Shown here in pieces: positions 44,253 to 53,388 of a stretch of DNA of 64,000 bases. The stretch covers positions 1-64,000 of the forward strand of contig JADCLS010000016.1 of assembly GCA_026702845.1 (NCBI GenBank), in the 5' to 3' direction. The DNA comes from Candidatus Heimdallarchaeota archaeon. GTDB taxonomy: Archaea > Asgardarchaeota > Heimdallarchaeia > Heimdallarchaeales > Kariarchaeaceae. The notes beneath the pieces are model-generated. The model did no database searches and was not told the DNA's origin. It worked only from the letters and a program-made list of their open reading frames with translations. Each line of letters starts with the position of its first letter. The stretch's first letter is position 1. The position numbers and the translations under genes were made by a program.

Positions 44253-46679
44253 TTACATCATTTGAAGTAATTCATCTTGGGTATCCTCAATCACTGCCAA
44301 TCGATTTATTTGGTTGGTACCCTCAAATATCTGTGTTAATCTCACATCTCTGAGTACTTTTTCTATCCCCTGTTGGTGTACTATAGATCGATTACTGATG
44401 ATATCTATGGCCCGATAGACTACTTTGACTGCTCTGTCTGAGCAATAAAATTTACTTATGGCAGATCTACGTTGAGTAGGATGCCATGTCTTTGCATTTT
44501 CCCAGACCACTTGGCGGATGGCTGAGGTTTCAGCAATCATATCTGCCAGGGCTAGTTGGTATTCTTGAAAATGAATTAATGGAGTACGTCCCAGTGTTTC
44601 TCTAGTAACAAAATCCATTGTGATATCAACAGCTGCCTGAGCAAATCCTACTGCCATCGATCCTACTGGAATACGGGAAAGATTGAGCACTGCCCTGTTA
44701 ATTGCCCATCCACCTCGTAATCCACCTATGATATTTGAATTCGGAACGAAAACATCAACTAACTCTATCTCTGCAGCATCAGAGGCACGCATACCCATTT
44801 TCAACTCAGTTCTCACCACAGATAACCCAGGCATATCCTTGGTGACTAGAAAACAGGTCCAGGATTCCATCCCCTCTCCCTCAAGAGCTGCAAAGAGCGT
44901 GATAGCCGAGGCAATGGCACCTCCACTGATGTACTGCTTTCTTCCGTTGAGTACCCAACCACCAGGTACTCGCTTGGCAATAGTGCCGGGTTTCATCACG
45001 CTTGCACCATGGCTCTCTTCTACATCTGATCCTGCTTCTGGTTCAGTGATGGCAAAGGCAAAAATATATGGCTCTCCTCTCTTTAATTTTCTGTAGATAG
45101 GTAGCAATCTCAGTATCGCCCTAAGATCTCCAGAGATGAGAATGGGTCCCATACCAAGGTGATGAGCACTTAGAAGAAGCATCAATCCCCCGTCTACCCT
45201 GGCAAGTTCTTCTGTTTTGATCGATGATTTCAGAGCTAGGGAATATTTAGTTTGCAATATAGGTGATGATCCCAGGGGTTTGGGCAATAGATCACTCAAA
45301 ATGCCCTTTTTTGCTGCGATTACTAATAATTCCCGCACCTCATTGTGCAAATCATCATGGCTGATGAGATCCAATTCATCATACTTTAAAGCAAGTGGTC
45401 TTAAATAGCTTTCTGCGAAATTCCTGCTGTCTTTTCTCAGCTTTCTCAACTGCTTCGGGAGCATTGCAGTATCCTGTTCCCAGAGTAGTTGTGGGTTGTA
45501 TTTTACTAGGAATCTAGTAATTCTTGATATGGAGGTGAACGCAGCGAATGGGGACAATGGGTGAACGTTAGGCAGAAATCCTGCAATACCAGAATCTGTA
45601 AAACTTTGGTTGACAGTTTCATGTTGAAGAGCAAAGAGGAAAAGTTTGAGTTCAGATGTTGATCCACCACTTACAGCAAAGAGATTGATGTCTCGGAGAA
45701 TTTTTTCAATTCCTACATCTCTCATATAGCCCATACCTCCAAAAATCTGCATGCAATTATTTGCTGCTTTCACTATCTGGGGCATAAGAGAGATTCTGAT
45801 GGAGATAATATCCAGCAGAGCAGCTAAATTTGGTGTAGCTATTCTTTCCAGATGTGCCTGGGATATTCGTAATGTAGTATCAACCTGTTCCAGCATGAGC
45901 TGAATGGCAGGATACATTACGATTGCATGTCCACCTTGAGTTCTGATCTCAATATACTGCTTCACCAGTTGAACCCCTCTGGTCAGAGTTCCAACTGCCA
46001 GGGCAAACCATGACCATTGCTCCATCCAGAATAATTGCAGATATAGCTCCATTGAGAATTCGTACTCTGTTTCCTCAACTTGTGGTTTGAACTCAAAGAG
46101 GGTTAACTCATCCAATCCATGGGATCGGTGCGTAGTTAGTTCCAAATTGGTTTTTGAGAAGAGCTTGAAAACCATTTTTTTCTCCTTCAAGGCTGGATGG
46201 AGCAAGTAATCCCATGTTTCATGTGAATGTACCAGATATGGACCGGAGAAATACTCCTCAAGGATGCTAAAATCTTCTTTAGTGGCTGAATGTTTCAATG
46301 CTTGAGCCAGGCTGTATCTCGCCAATCCATGCTTACCCTGAATTACGGCTATAGTACTTTCTGGGACATTTGGGAGAGCTCTTTGTAACATACTTGATGA
46401 TGTTTGTTGATATATGAGATAGGCAACGGAGGTGTTCCCAGTTGATAGACTTGATAACATCTTCACACTTAGTATATTGAGGTTATTACTGCTAATATCA
46501 CTCCATATCCCCATTTCTGCACCAATAATGCCCAATTCTTCTGCAGTATCAAGAAATCTCTGGATTTGTTGTGCTGAAAGAGGAGTTTCAAAATTTCGTG
46601 ATTGATCAGCTAGATCAACTGTATAGGGTTTCAACACATCATTTAGGATGATCTGAAATTCATCTTCTGAAATGTCCAC
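44253..46679 (-). CDS. Acyl-CoA dehydrogenase with two fused domains
   Basis: This 808-residue protein combines two acyl-CoA dehydrogenase units. Residues ~1-365 are a divergent unit with the C-terminal helical part (MQIFGGMGYMRDVGIEKILRD at ~308). Residues ~390-808 are a full unit with FAITEPEAGSDV (~530, flavin and substrate binding), LNGRKQYISGG and QGIEKVLRDVRLTQIFEGTNQ near the end. The catalytic Glu position in each unit was not verified. The start is GTG. Single-domain enzymes are ~380 residues, so this is a double-length fusion, likely oxidising a bulky or unusual acyl-CoA. Confidence 0.85.
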   Translation of the reverse strand: MDISEDEFQIILNDVLKPYTVDLADQSRNFETPLSAQQIQRFLDTAEELGIIGAEMGIWSDISSNNLNILSVKMLSSLSTGNTSVAYLIYQQTSSSMLQRALPNVPESTIAVIQGKHGLARYSLAQALKHSATKEDFSILEEYFSGPYLVHSHETWDYLLHPALKEKKMVFKLFSKTNLELTTHRSHGLDELTLFEFKPQVEETEYEFSMELYLQLFWMEQWSWFALAVGTLTRGVQLVKQYIEIRTQGGHAIVMYPAIQLMLEQVDTTLRISQAHLERIATPNLAALLDIISIRISLMPQIVKAANNCMQIFGGMGYMRDVGIEKILRDINLFAVSGGSTSELKLFLFALQHETVNQSFTDSGIAGFLPNVHPLSPFAAFTSISRITRFLVKYNPQLLWEQDTAMLPKQLRKLRKDSRNFAESYLRPLALKYDELDLISHDDLHNEVRELLVIAAKKGILSDLLPKPLGSSPILQTKYSLALKSSIKTEELARVDGGLMLLLSAHHLGMGPILISGDLRAILRLLPIYRKLKRGEPYIFAFAITEPEAGSDVEESHGASVMKPGTIAKRVPGGWVLNGRKQYISGGAIASAITLFAALEGEGMESWTCFLVTKDMPGLSVVRTELKMGMRASDAAEIELVDVFVPNSNIIGGLRGGWAINRAVLNLSRIPVGSMAVGFAQAAVDITMDFVTRETLGRTPLIHFQEYQLALADMIAETSAIRQVVWENAKTWHPTQRRSAISKFYCSDRAVKVVYRAIDIISNRSIVHQQGIEKVLRDVRLTQIFEGTNQINRLAVIEDTQDELLQMM

Positions 46680-46830
46680 ATATCAATTTATCCTAGGTAT
46701 TTTTATCTAATTTGTGCAGATAAGAGATTGAATTGAAGGATGTTTTTTATTACTTGTCAGTAACCTATGAAAATATCATGAGTATAATTTGGTACTCATA
46801 CTTTAGAATACTAATTATAGATGATAACCA

Positions 46831-47697
46831 TTACCATTTGTACATCCCTCCTCTCTTCTTGAATTTTAACATGTCGAATTCAATTTCACTCAAGGCCTCT
46901 TCAAGTCCAACATCAAGAATTGGTGCTGAGTATCTCATCATTCCATATACATTGTCAAACAACCTTCCCAAAGGATCGACCATGACGTAAGAGCCTCTCA
47001 TCAAGGTATTTGATTCCCAAACTGGATTATGTACTTTATGTGTCTCAATAAATGTTTTAAACTGGTAATCATCGATCAGAAGATCAGCTGCCCCATCATT
47101 CTCCCCTTGAATAGGGAGCATCTGAAAAACCTTCCATCTTCGTGGTAGTAACTCTTCTAGCAGCCAGTTCATATCCTCATTCCAGGTTCGTGAGGTCACT
47201 ACTGTATTGATTTTAAGTTGTATTCCACGTTCATACAGTAGTTTACTTATTTCTATCGTCTGCTGTACATGATTCGAACCTCGTCCCAGTTGTCGGGAGA
47301 TGTCTTCTATCCCACTATCAATACTTATTCCCATCCAATCAAGAACATTCTCTATTTCATATAGATAATGTTGATTTATCTTTGATCCATTGGTAATGAC
47401 CATGGTTGTCATCCCCAGGTCTTTGGCCTTCTTTAGCAATTTTGGAAGATAATCCACTAAGGTAGGTTCTCCTCCAACAAACGTGACTTTATCTGTTCCC
47501 AATTTGGCAAATTCTTCAAGTATCTTCGTCCAGGATTTTTCTGGTATCTGCTTGATAGTATTGTAAAAATGTGCAAAGCAGAATCTACACCGATAATTAC
47601 AGTGGTTGGTGATATGTAGATTAATCGATCTTACCCTAGATGGCTCTATGTTGTCAAATTTTGTATTACATATTATTTTATCTGTGTTAAGTGCCAT
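46831..47697 (-). CDS. Viperin-like radical SAM enzyme (ddhNTP synthase)
   Basis: This 288-residue protein has the [4Fe-4S] motif C33-NYR-C37-RF-C40 in INLHITNHCNYRCRFCFAHF, very like viperin. Further viperin-type stretches are VTFVGGEPTL, LKINTVVTSRTW, RRWKVFQMLPIQGEND, ILDVGLEEAL and the C-terminal FKKRGGMYKW. Viperins convert CTP, GTP or UTP to the 3'-deoxy-3',4'-didehydro form that blocks viral RNA polymerases. Prokaryotic viperins are known antiviral proteins. It is divergent from a CARF-like/wHTH regulator with palindromes between them. The nucleotide preference is unknown. Confidence 0.85.
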   Translation of the reverse strand: MALNTDKIICNTKFDNIEPSRVRSINLHITNHCNYRCRFCFAHFYNTIKQIPEKSWTKILEEFAKLGTDKVTFVGGEPTLVDYLPKLLKKAKDLGMTTMVITNGSKINQHYLYEIENVLDWMGISIDSGIEDISRQLGRGSNHVQQTIEISKLLYERGIQLKINTVVTSRTWNEDMNWLLEELLPRRWKVFQMLPIQGENDGAADLLIDDYQFKTFIETHKVHNPVWESNTLMRGSYVMVDPLGRLFDNVYGMMRYSAPILDVGLEEALSEIEFDMLKFKKRGGMYKW

Positions 47698-47718
47698 TAT
47701 AGTGTCTCCTTTAGTTGA

Positions 47719-47737
47719 TATTCATTCATATTGAATA
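47719..47737. promoter_or_regulatory. Inverted repeat near the viperin start
   Basis: TATTCA-TTCATAT-TGAATA lies 22-40 bases upstream of the viperin ATG. With the 47802 palindrome it shares ATTCAT/ATGAAT half-sites, so one regulator could bind both. Confidence 0.45.
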
Positions 47738-47801
47738 CTATTCATCATAGTTATATAAATAGATTCATCAAATATATACTATTATATACATTCAATTTAA
47801 T

Positions 47802-47824
47802 AATATTCATCAATAATGAATATT
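47802..47824. promoter_or_regulatory. Palindromic operator before the CARF-like regulator
   Basis: AATATTCAT-CAATA-ATGAATATT is a perfect 9-base inverted repeat with a five-base spacer, just before the GTG at 47826. It is well placed for autoregulation of the divergent pair. Confidence 0.6.
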
Positions 47825-47825
47825 T

Positions 47826-48530
47826 GTGGTTGATTATATATTCTTCTCATCCATTGGTTTTGTTCAGGAAAAACATCCAATTTTTCAGATAGCAGGAGAG
47901 TTTCCCATTATCACGTATATCTGTCTGTTTGCATCTGAAGAGCCACATGGAACAAAATTTCCCATTGAGATGTCTACTGAGAATAATATTAAGAGGATCC
48001 GGGAATATTTTAGCATCTCTAGCAATAGAGAAATTGAGATTGAGGAGGAATGGTTGAATCAGGAAAATATTCAACAGAATTCATTCTTCATGGCTAATAA
48101 GATTATTCAGATTCTTAAAAAACGGCCTCAATGCGAGGTATTACTCGACTTATCTGCTGGAAGGAATGCTATAAGATTAGCACTATCCCGTGCAGGAGAG
48201 ATAGTCAATGATTATTTAACAGGAATAGGATCTCCAAAGCTTATAACCTGTGCAATCCGGCCTGAGAATTATCCCGAGGTTATCTCGTACCCAATTAAGA
48301 ATTTCCCCATTCCAAATGAGAAGGATAAGGAGATGCTCAATTATTTTTTGTACAAACATGATGTGATGACTCAAAATGAATTGCTGATTGAACTGGGTTG
48401 GAAAAATCAGGGAGAAATATCCAAATCATTACAGAGATTATTTGAAAATGGATATTTAGATCATGATAAACAAGAATTAACAGAAGATGGAAGAATAGTA
48501 GCTAAATTTCTTGAGAATGTTGTCAGGTAA
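47826..48530 (+). CDS. CARF-like/winged-helix regulator beside viperin
   Basis: This 234-residue protein starts at GTG 47826. The N-terminal ~150 residues read as a Rossmann-like domain: a first strand, ASEEPHG, and LLDLSAGRNAIRLALSRAG, which resembles the nucleotide-binding turn of CARF proteins such as Csa3. The C-terminal ~70 residues are a winged helix (MTQNELLIELGWKNQGEISKSLQRLFENGYL...TEDGRIVAKFL). The layout fits a nucleotide-sensing transcription factor. Divergence from the viperin gene with shared palindromes suggests that it controls it. No CRISPR array or cas gene is in the window. Confidence 0.65.
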   Translation: MVDYIFFSSIGFVQEKHPIFQIAGEFPIITYICLFASEEPHGTKFPIEMSTENNIKRIREYFSISSNREIEIEEEWLNQENIQQNSFFMANKIIQILKKRPQCEVLLDLSAGRNAIRLALSRAGEIVNDYLTGIGSPKLITCAIRPENYPEVISYPIKNFPIPNEKDKEMLNYFLYKHDVMTQNELLIELGWKNQGEISKSLQRLFENGYLDHDKQELTEDGRIVAKFLENVVR

Positions 48531-48612
48531 TTGATATTTGACTTCATTTAGTATCCTTCTTCCATTAAAAATTGACTCGTATGAGGAAAAATCTCCCAAA
48601 TGAATAACTCAT

Positions 48613-50694
48613 TTATTTTTGGGTCAATTCTCTTAATATCATCTGAATTAATGTATCTACATCTATTGGTTTCTCAAGTAGGTTGATCCCTTCAAAATCC
48701 AGCTTTTCATCTGAATATCCAGTTATGAATATTACCCTTTGATCAACACCTTTGTTGAGAATTCTCCGATATAACTCTATTCCATTTAATCCTGGAAGAT
48801 TGATATCAATGATAATCAGATCAAAATTCTTATCTTGTAGCAATGACCATGCATTCTCTCCATCAGAAGATAGCTGCACAAGCATACCAAATTTTGATAG
48901 AAGGGTTTTCAAGGCTTGGAGAATATCCTCTTCATCATCCACAATAAGCACTGATGTATTACTCAATACATTGAGATCTGTGAATTCACGTTTCTGTTCG
49001 GCTTGTAACTGTTGATTTAATGGTAAAGGAAGAGTAATCAGAAATTCAGCACCTTTTTCTATCTGACTATTTAATTCAATTTTCCCTCCCATGGCATCTA
49101 CATTCTGGTGAACAATTCCAAGACCCAACCCAGTACCACTTTTTTTGGTTGTGAAAAAGGGATCAAAGGCACTAATCTGATTTTCATAACTAATACCCTT
49201 TCCATTATCCTTGACTGATATCACGACTACCTCATCCCGATTCATCTTCTCTCCAGAGAATTTTCTTTCTAATTCCTCATAATATTCTTCAATCCAGGGA
49301 GTTGGCTTTATCTGTGAACTAATGTCTATCTTCCCATGATTGTGCTCAATAGCTTCTACTGCATTGATAAGCAGATTCATCATGATTTGCATCAATATAG
49401 TATCTGAACTGTACAAGACAAAACTAGTATCTTGATAATCAAAGATTATCTCATCATTAGCAGTTTCCTCCACAAGTTTAACAGATTCAGCAATTATCTT
49501 GCCTCCGTCAATTAGTTTGTACTCAAAAGACCGTTGTTTTGAGAAAGTAAGGATTTGGTGTGTGATTTCCTTTGATCTCTTCAGATTCTTGGTGATTGAT
49601 GAAAGGGAATCCTCAATTTCATTAATTACATCTAACTCCAAATTACTCGTTTTCAATTTTGGTAAACTGAGTTTGGTCAATATTTCTATATGTCCTTGGA
49701 TATTTTGCATAATATTATTGAAATCATGGGCCACACCTCCAGATACTCTACCTAGAGCCTTCATCTTTCTACTCTGAAATATTAATTCCTGCATCCTCCC
49801 TTTCTCCTCATATTCATCTCTGATTATCCGATTTTTGATAGTCAGCTGATTTGCCAATATATAGGTAATTAGACAGAGTAGTACAATAGAAATAATTACA
49901 GGAATAGTACTTATAAACGATACTCCTCGTATTTCACTCTCTACAGGTCTGAAATAAATATCAAGATTTCTGTAGTAGAATTGCATTCTATGATGTACAA
50001 CATAATCATCATCATTCTCGAATTCTTCGTTTGTTTGAATAACCACTGTCTGATTTTCCTCTATCCGTATACAGTAGTCATTGAGTATATCATTCTGGGA
50101 AATGAGATCATTCAGAACAGTATGAAATTCAAAAACTAAATTGAAGTATCCATATAAGCTGGAATTATACATAATTGGGATGTATGCAACAAAACCTCCT
50201 CCTCCTTGATAGAATTCAGAATATCTTGTGATTCCAATAGTTTGATTGTTTTTTGCAAGAGCAAAGGCATCATTAAGTCCTCCTGATCCACTTGAATAAT
50301 ATGTGACATTCATGCCTATTGCATTTTTATTTCGGTCATACGGGTATACCCATTCAATGATTCCACCATTATTAATCCAGTTCAACGCTAGAAAACTGCC
50401 TGAATAGTTGAAATATGCTGGAATAATCTGAAGATATCGCTGATAATTTACTAGTTGGGATTCATTTCCTACCGATGTCCATTGATCAACAAGAAGAGTA
50501 TCTACAAGTTCAATTTTATCAAGAATACTCTTATCTAGATCTCTTGAGAAATGTTCTAAATTATCTTGGGTATTTTCTATCAAATGACCTCTTTCAATAT
50601 GTACATCAGCAATTAAAAATGCTATACTACTGAAGAAAATAATCAATGATATGATAATAGGCAGGTAATTTCCAAGAATATTTCTCAAAGACAT
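48613..50694 (-). CDS. Hybrid sensor histidine kinase with receiver domain
   Basis: This 693-residue protein starts at ATG 50694. It has an N-terminal membrane helix (~10-30), an extracellular sensor region (~31-258), a second membrane helix (~261-282), and a HisKA domain with GGVAHDFNNI (His ~323). The HATPase has VKDNGKGI and GTGLGLGIVHQ. A C-terminal receiver carries VLIVDDEEDI and the phosphate acceptor Asp in LIIIDINLPG. It senses an outside signal and phosphorylates its own receiver. No output regulator is adjacent. Confidence 0.9.
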   Translation of the reverse strand: MSLRNILGNYLPIIISLIIFFSSIAFLIADVHIERGHLIENTQDNLEHFSRDLDKSILDKIELVDTLLVDQWTSVGNESQLVNYQRYLQIIPAYFNYSGSFLALNWINNGGIIEWVYPYDRNKNAIGMNVTYYSSGSGGLNDAFALAKNNQTIGITRYSEFYQGGGGFVAYIPIMYNSSLYGYFNLVFEFHTVLNDLISQNDILNDYCIRIEENQTVVIQTNEEFENDDDYVVHHRMQFYYRNLDIYFRPVESEIRGVSFISTIPVIISIVLLCLITYILANQLTIKNRIIRDEYEEKGRMQELIFQSRKMKALGRVSGGVAHDFNNIMQNIQGHIEILTKLSLPKLKTSNLELDVINEIEDSLSSITKNLKRSKEITHQILTFSKQRSFEYKLIDGGKIIAESVKLVEETANDEIIFDYQDTSFVLYSSDTILMQIMMNLLINAVEAIEHNHGKIDISSQIKPTPWIEEYYEELERKFSGEKMNRDEVVVISVKDNGKGISYENQISAFDPFFTTKKSGTGLGLGIVHQNVDAMGGKIELNSQIEKGAEFLITLPLPLNQQLQAEQKREFTDLNVLSNTSVLIVDDEEDILQALKTLLSKFGMLVQLSSDGENAWSLLQDKNFDLIIIDINLPGLNGIELYRRILNKGVDQRVIFITGYSDEKLDFEGINLLEKPIDVDTLIQMILRELTQK

Positions 50695-50785
50695 CGTCAA
50701 TTATAGATGTACATTGAGTAATAAAAGCATTTTAGATGATTGGTATAGAATAGAATCCTTTATTCTAAATTATTGAGATTAATTA

Positions 50786-51706
50786 TTAGATAATTTTAAT
50801 AATTCTTGTATCAATTGAATTAGGCAGATAATCTACCTGGTTTTTATCTATTCTGAGATCCTGCAAAGTAGTAATCTGTTCTAATACCTGCATCTCTTTC
50901 TCAATGGGATTATGAGCAATATAGAGATAACGTAAAGGCAAAGAAGCAAGGCAGATTGGTAATTCAGTAAGTTTATTTTCGCTAAGGTCAAGAAAATGCA
51001 TTTTTTTAGAGACAAAGGCTTCATTTTCAATTGATGAAATATTATTGCGATTAAGATTTATCTCTTTAATATTTGGTAGGGCAAGGTTATTATCTACTAT
51101 CAGCAGATTATTTCCTTCAAGGCGTAAATATTCCAATCGATGCATGGAATTTAAATTGGGTAGTGATCCAATCGTATTATTATCAAGTGAAAGATTCTGA
51201 AGATTATTGAGATTAACAATCTCTTCTGGTATTTCAGTAAGTTTGTTTGATTCAATATACAATTGAGATAGGCTCTCAAGTTGTTCAACTTTGACAGATA
51301 GTGAATCTAGCTGATTCCTGCTTAAGTCTAGTAGTAATAATCTTTTAAGATCAAATATTTGATGAGGTAGGTTTGTTATCTTATTCCCCTTCAGACTTAG
51401 TAATCGTAAATTTCCGGGAAGTCTTGATGTTTCATCAATTTTCTCTATTTCATTCCAGGTCAGAAATAAATCCTCAAGATCAATCAATGTGGAGAAATCT
51501 GGTAACAGGTTCAGTTTATTATTAGTTAGATATAGTTTAGACGGTTGTATTGAATTAATACTCCTCATCGGCACAAGTGTTAGATCAAGTGAGTCAAGAA
51601 AAAGCGATTGTGGATAATCTTTGAAAATAGATTCTAGTTGTGCATCAGATAACTCAATCCCATATAATTGGAGTTCTAACTTCAACACATCTGTAACATC
51701 ATCCAT
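50786..51706 (-). CDS. Leucine-rich repeat protein
   Basis: This 306-residue LRR protein has an N-terminal segment with ELQLYGIELSDAQLE, matching the ELKL-GI motif of the LRR proteins at 314 and 4723. About ten repeats (LDLSRNQL, LNRNNISSI, LDLSENKLTELP) follow. It is cytoplasmic by sequence. It shows that this LRR family is not confined to the repeat island. Confidence 0.85.
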   Translation of the reverse strand: MDDVTDVLKLELQLYGIELSDAQLESIFKDYPQSLFLDSLDLTLVPMRSINSIQPSKLYLTNNKLNLLPDFSTLIDLEDLFLTWNEIEKIDETSRLPGNLRLLSLKGNKITNLPHQIFDLKRLLLLDLSRNQLDSLSVKVEQLESLSQLYIESNKLTEIPEEIVNLNNLQNLSLDNNTIGSLPNLNSMHRLEYLRLEGNNLLIVDNNLALPNIKEINLNRNNISSIENEAFVSKKMHFLDLSENKLTELPICLASLPLRYLYIAHNPIEKEMQVLEQITTLQDLRIDKNQVDYLPNSIDTRIIKII

Positions 51707-51961
51707 ATTTCATTCATATTTTCCATATATTTGATTACTAGCCAAGTGAATTGGTAAAAAGAGGTTATATCCTGATTATATGATATGCAAAGTGTAATAA
51801 ATTCGCTAATGCGTATTGGCATCATTTGATTACAGCTCAATTAGAGGCAGTTCCAATTATTAATGAAAACTTAGAATAAATAATTCATTTGAATATTGAT
51901 TTGCATATTATCATGGCTAGGTTTACAATATATTAAATATTCATTTATTTTCCTTAATCGT

Positions 51962-53314
51962 ATGCAGCAATGGATATCTACACTGTCTGAGAAGATAGCC
52001 AAGAAAAGTGTGTCTATTTCAGTGATTGGTTTAGGTTATGTAGGGTTACCACTTGTCGTTAAAGCAGGAATACACCCTGATACAAAGGTGTATGGCCTTG
52101 ATTTAGATCAACGAAAACTTAACCATCTTGAGGATAACCATTCCTATATTGAGGATATTTCTGATGAAGAAATCAAAACAGCCAAAGCTAATAATACGAT
52201 TTTTTTGAGTGATTATGAAACAGCAATTCTACATTCTGATATATCTATAATATGCGTACCCACCCCAGTGGATAAGCATGGTGTACCTGATCTAAAGTAT
52301 ATCTATCTCTCTGTTGATGCCATTGGAAAGGAATTGAAAAAATCAGGTAAAAAACATATTATCATACTCGAATCCACAACATATCCGACAACAACCGAGG
52401 TTATAATGAAAGAAGAACTTGAAAAATTCGGTTTATCCCTTCATGAAGATTTTGAGCTGTGTTTCTCTCCTGAAAGAATAGATCCCGGCAATAGAACCTA
52501 TGGTGTCCATAACATCCCAAAAATCCTTGGAGCGACCTCAGATGAAACCCAAGCGGTGATCAAGCAGTTTTATGAAACCATTGTGGGTATGACTATCATA
52601 GAAGCAAGTTCACCTCGTATTGCAGAGTTCACGAAATTATTTGAGAATATTTTCCGGCAAGTCAATATTGCTTTGGTTAACGAATTAGCAGTCCTCGCGG
52701 AAAAAATGCAGATAGACATGTTTGAAGTCATCAAACTCGCATCCACAAAACCATTTGGATTTTTAGCTCATTATCCAGGTCCAGGGCTGGGTGGACACTG
52801 TATTCCTGTTGATCCATATTATCTCCTTCACATCTCCAAGGAGTACAAATCCTCATTGAAATTCATAGATATTGCATCTACTGTAAATGAAAATATGGAT
52901 AATCATGTGATAAATCTAGTTTCAATTGCATTAAATCGGGTGAAACGACCAATAAATGGCAGTACCATCGCTATTTTTGGTTACGCATACAAACCAAATG
53001 TTGCTGATCTTAGAAATTCTCCTGCAATTCCGATTTCTGAAAAACTTTTAGATTTGGGTGCTAAAGTGGTTGTCTGTGATTCTCATGTTGAAGCTGATGA
53101 AGTGCCTCATGAGATATTGAAAGAAACTGAGGCCATGAAGGTGGCAGATTTAATTTTAATTATCACACCTCATGATTATTTCAATTTTGAAGATGTTCTC
53201 AATAATATCGGGGATGAGGTGCCAATAGTAGATACTAGGGGAAATATTCCAAATACTCGCTTACGAAAGATAGATGTTGCATTGGGAAAGGCTATAAAAG
53301 AATTTGATGTCTAG
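51962..53314 (+). CDS. Nucleotide-sugar dehydrogenase (UDP-ManNAc/UDP-Glc type)
   Basis: The ATG of MQQWISTL at 51962 follows a TATA region and gives 450 residues; the upstream frame is unlikely. The NAD-binding motif GLGYVGLPLV is at ~24-33, and the catalytic Cys lies in PGPGLGGHCIPVDP. The C-terminal UDP-binding domain has FGYAYKPNVADLRNSPA. It oxidises a UDP-hexose such as UDP-N-acetylmannosamine to the uronate for surface glycans. The next gene is a glycosyltransferase, in keeping with a glycan pathway. Confidence 0.9.
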   Translation: MQQWISTLSEKIAKKSVSISVIGLGYVGLPLVVKAGIHPDTKVYGLDLDQRKLNHLEDNHSYIEDISDEEIKTAKANNTIFLSDYETAILHSDISIICVPTPVDKHGVPDLKYIYLSVDAIGKELKKSGKKHIIILESTTYPTTTEVIMKEELEKFGLSLHEDFELCFSPERIDPGNRTYGVHNIPKILGATSDETQAVIKQFYETIVGMTIIEASSPRIAEFTKLFENIFRQVNIALVNELAVLAEKMQIDMFEVIKLASTKPFGFLAHYPGPGLGGHCIPVDPYYLLHISKEYKSSLKFIDIASTVNENMDNHVINLVSIALNRVKRPINGSTIAIFGYAYKPNVADLRNSPAIPISEKLLDLGAKVVVCDSHVEADEVPHEILKETEAMKVADLILIITPHDYFNFEDVLNNIGDEVPIVDTRGNIPNTRLRKIDVALGKAIKEFDV

Positions 53315-53388
53315 ACCTTTGAGCAAATCAGATAAAAGTTTTGGATTGATTAAATTACCTTAATAACTTATCTCAATAACTTGACAAT

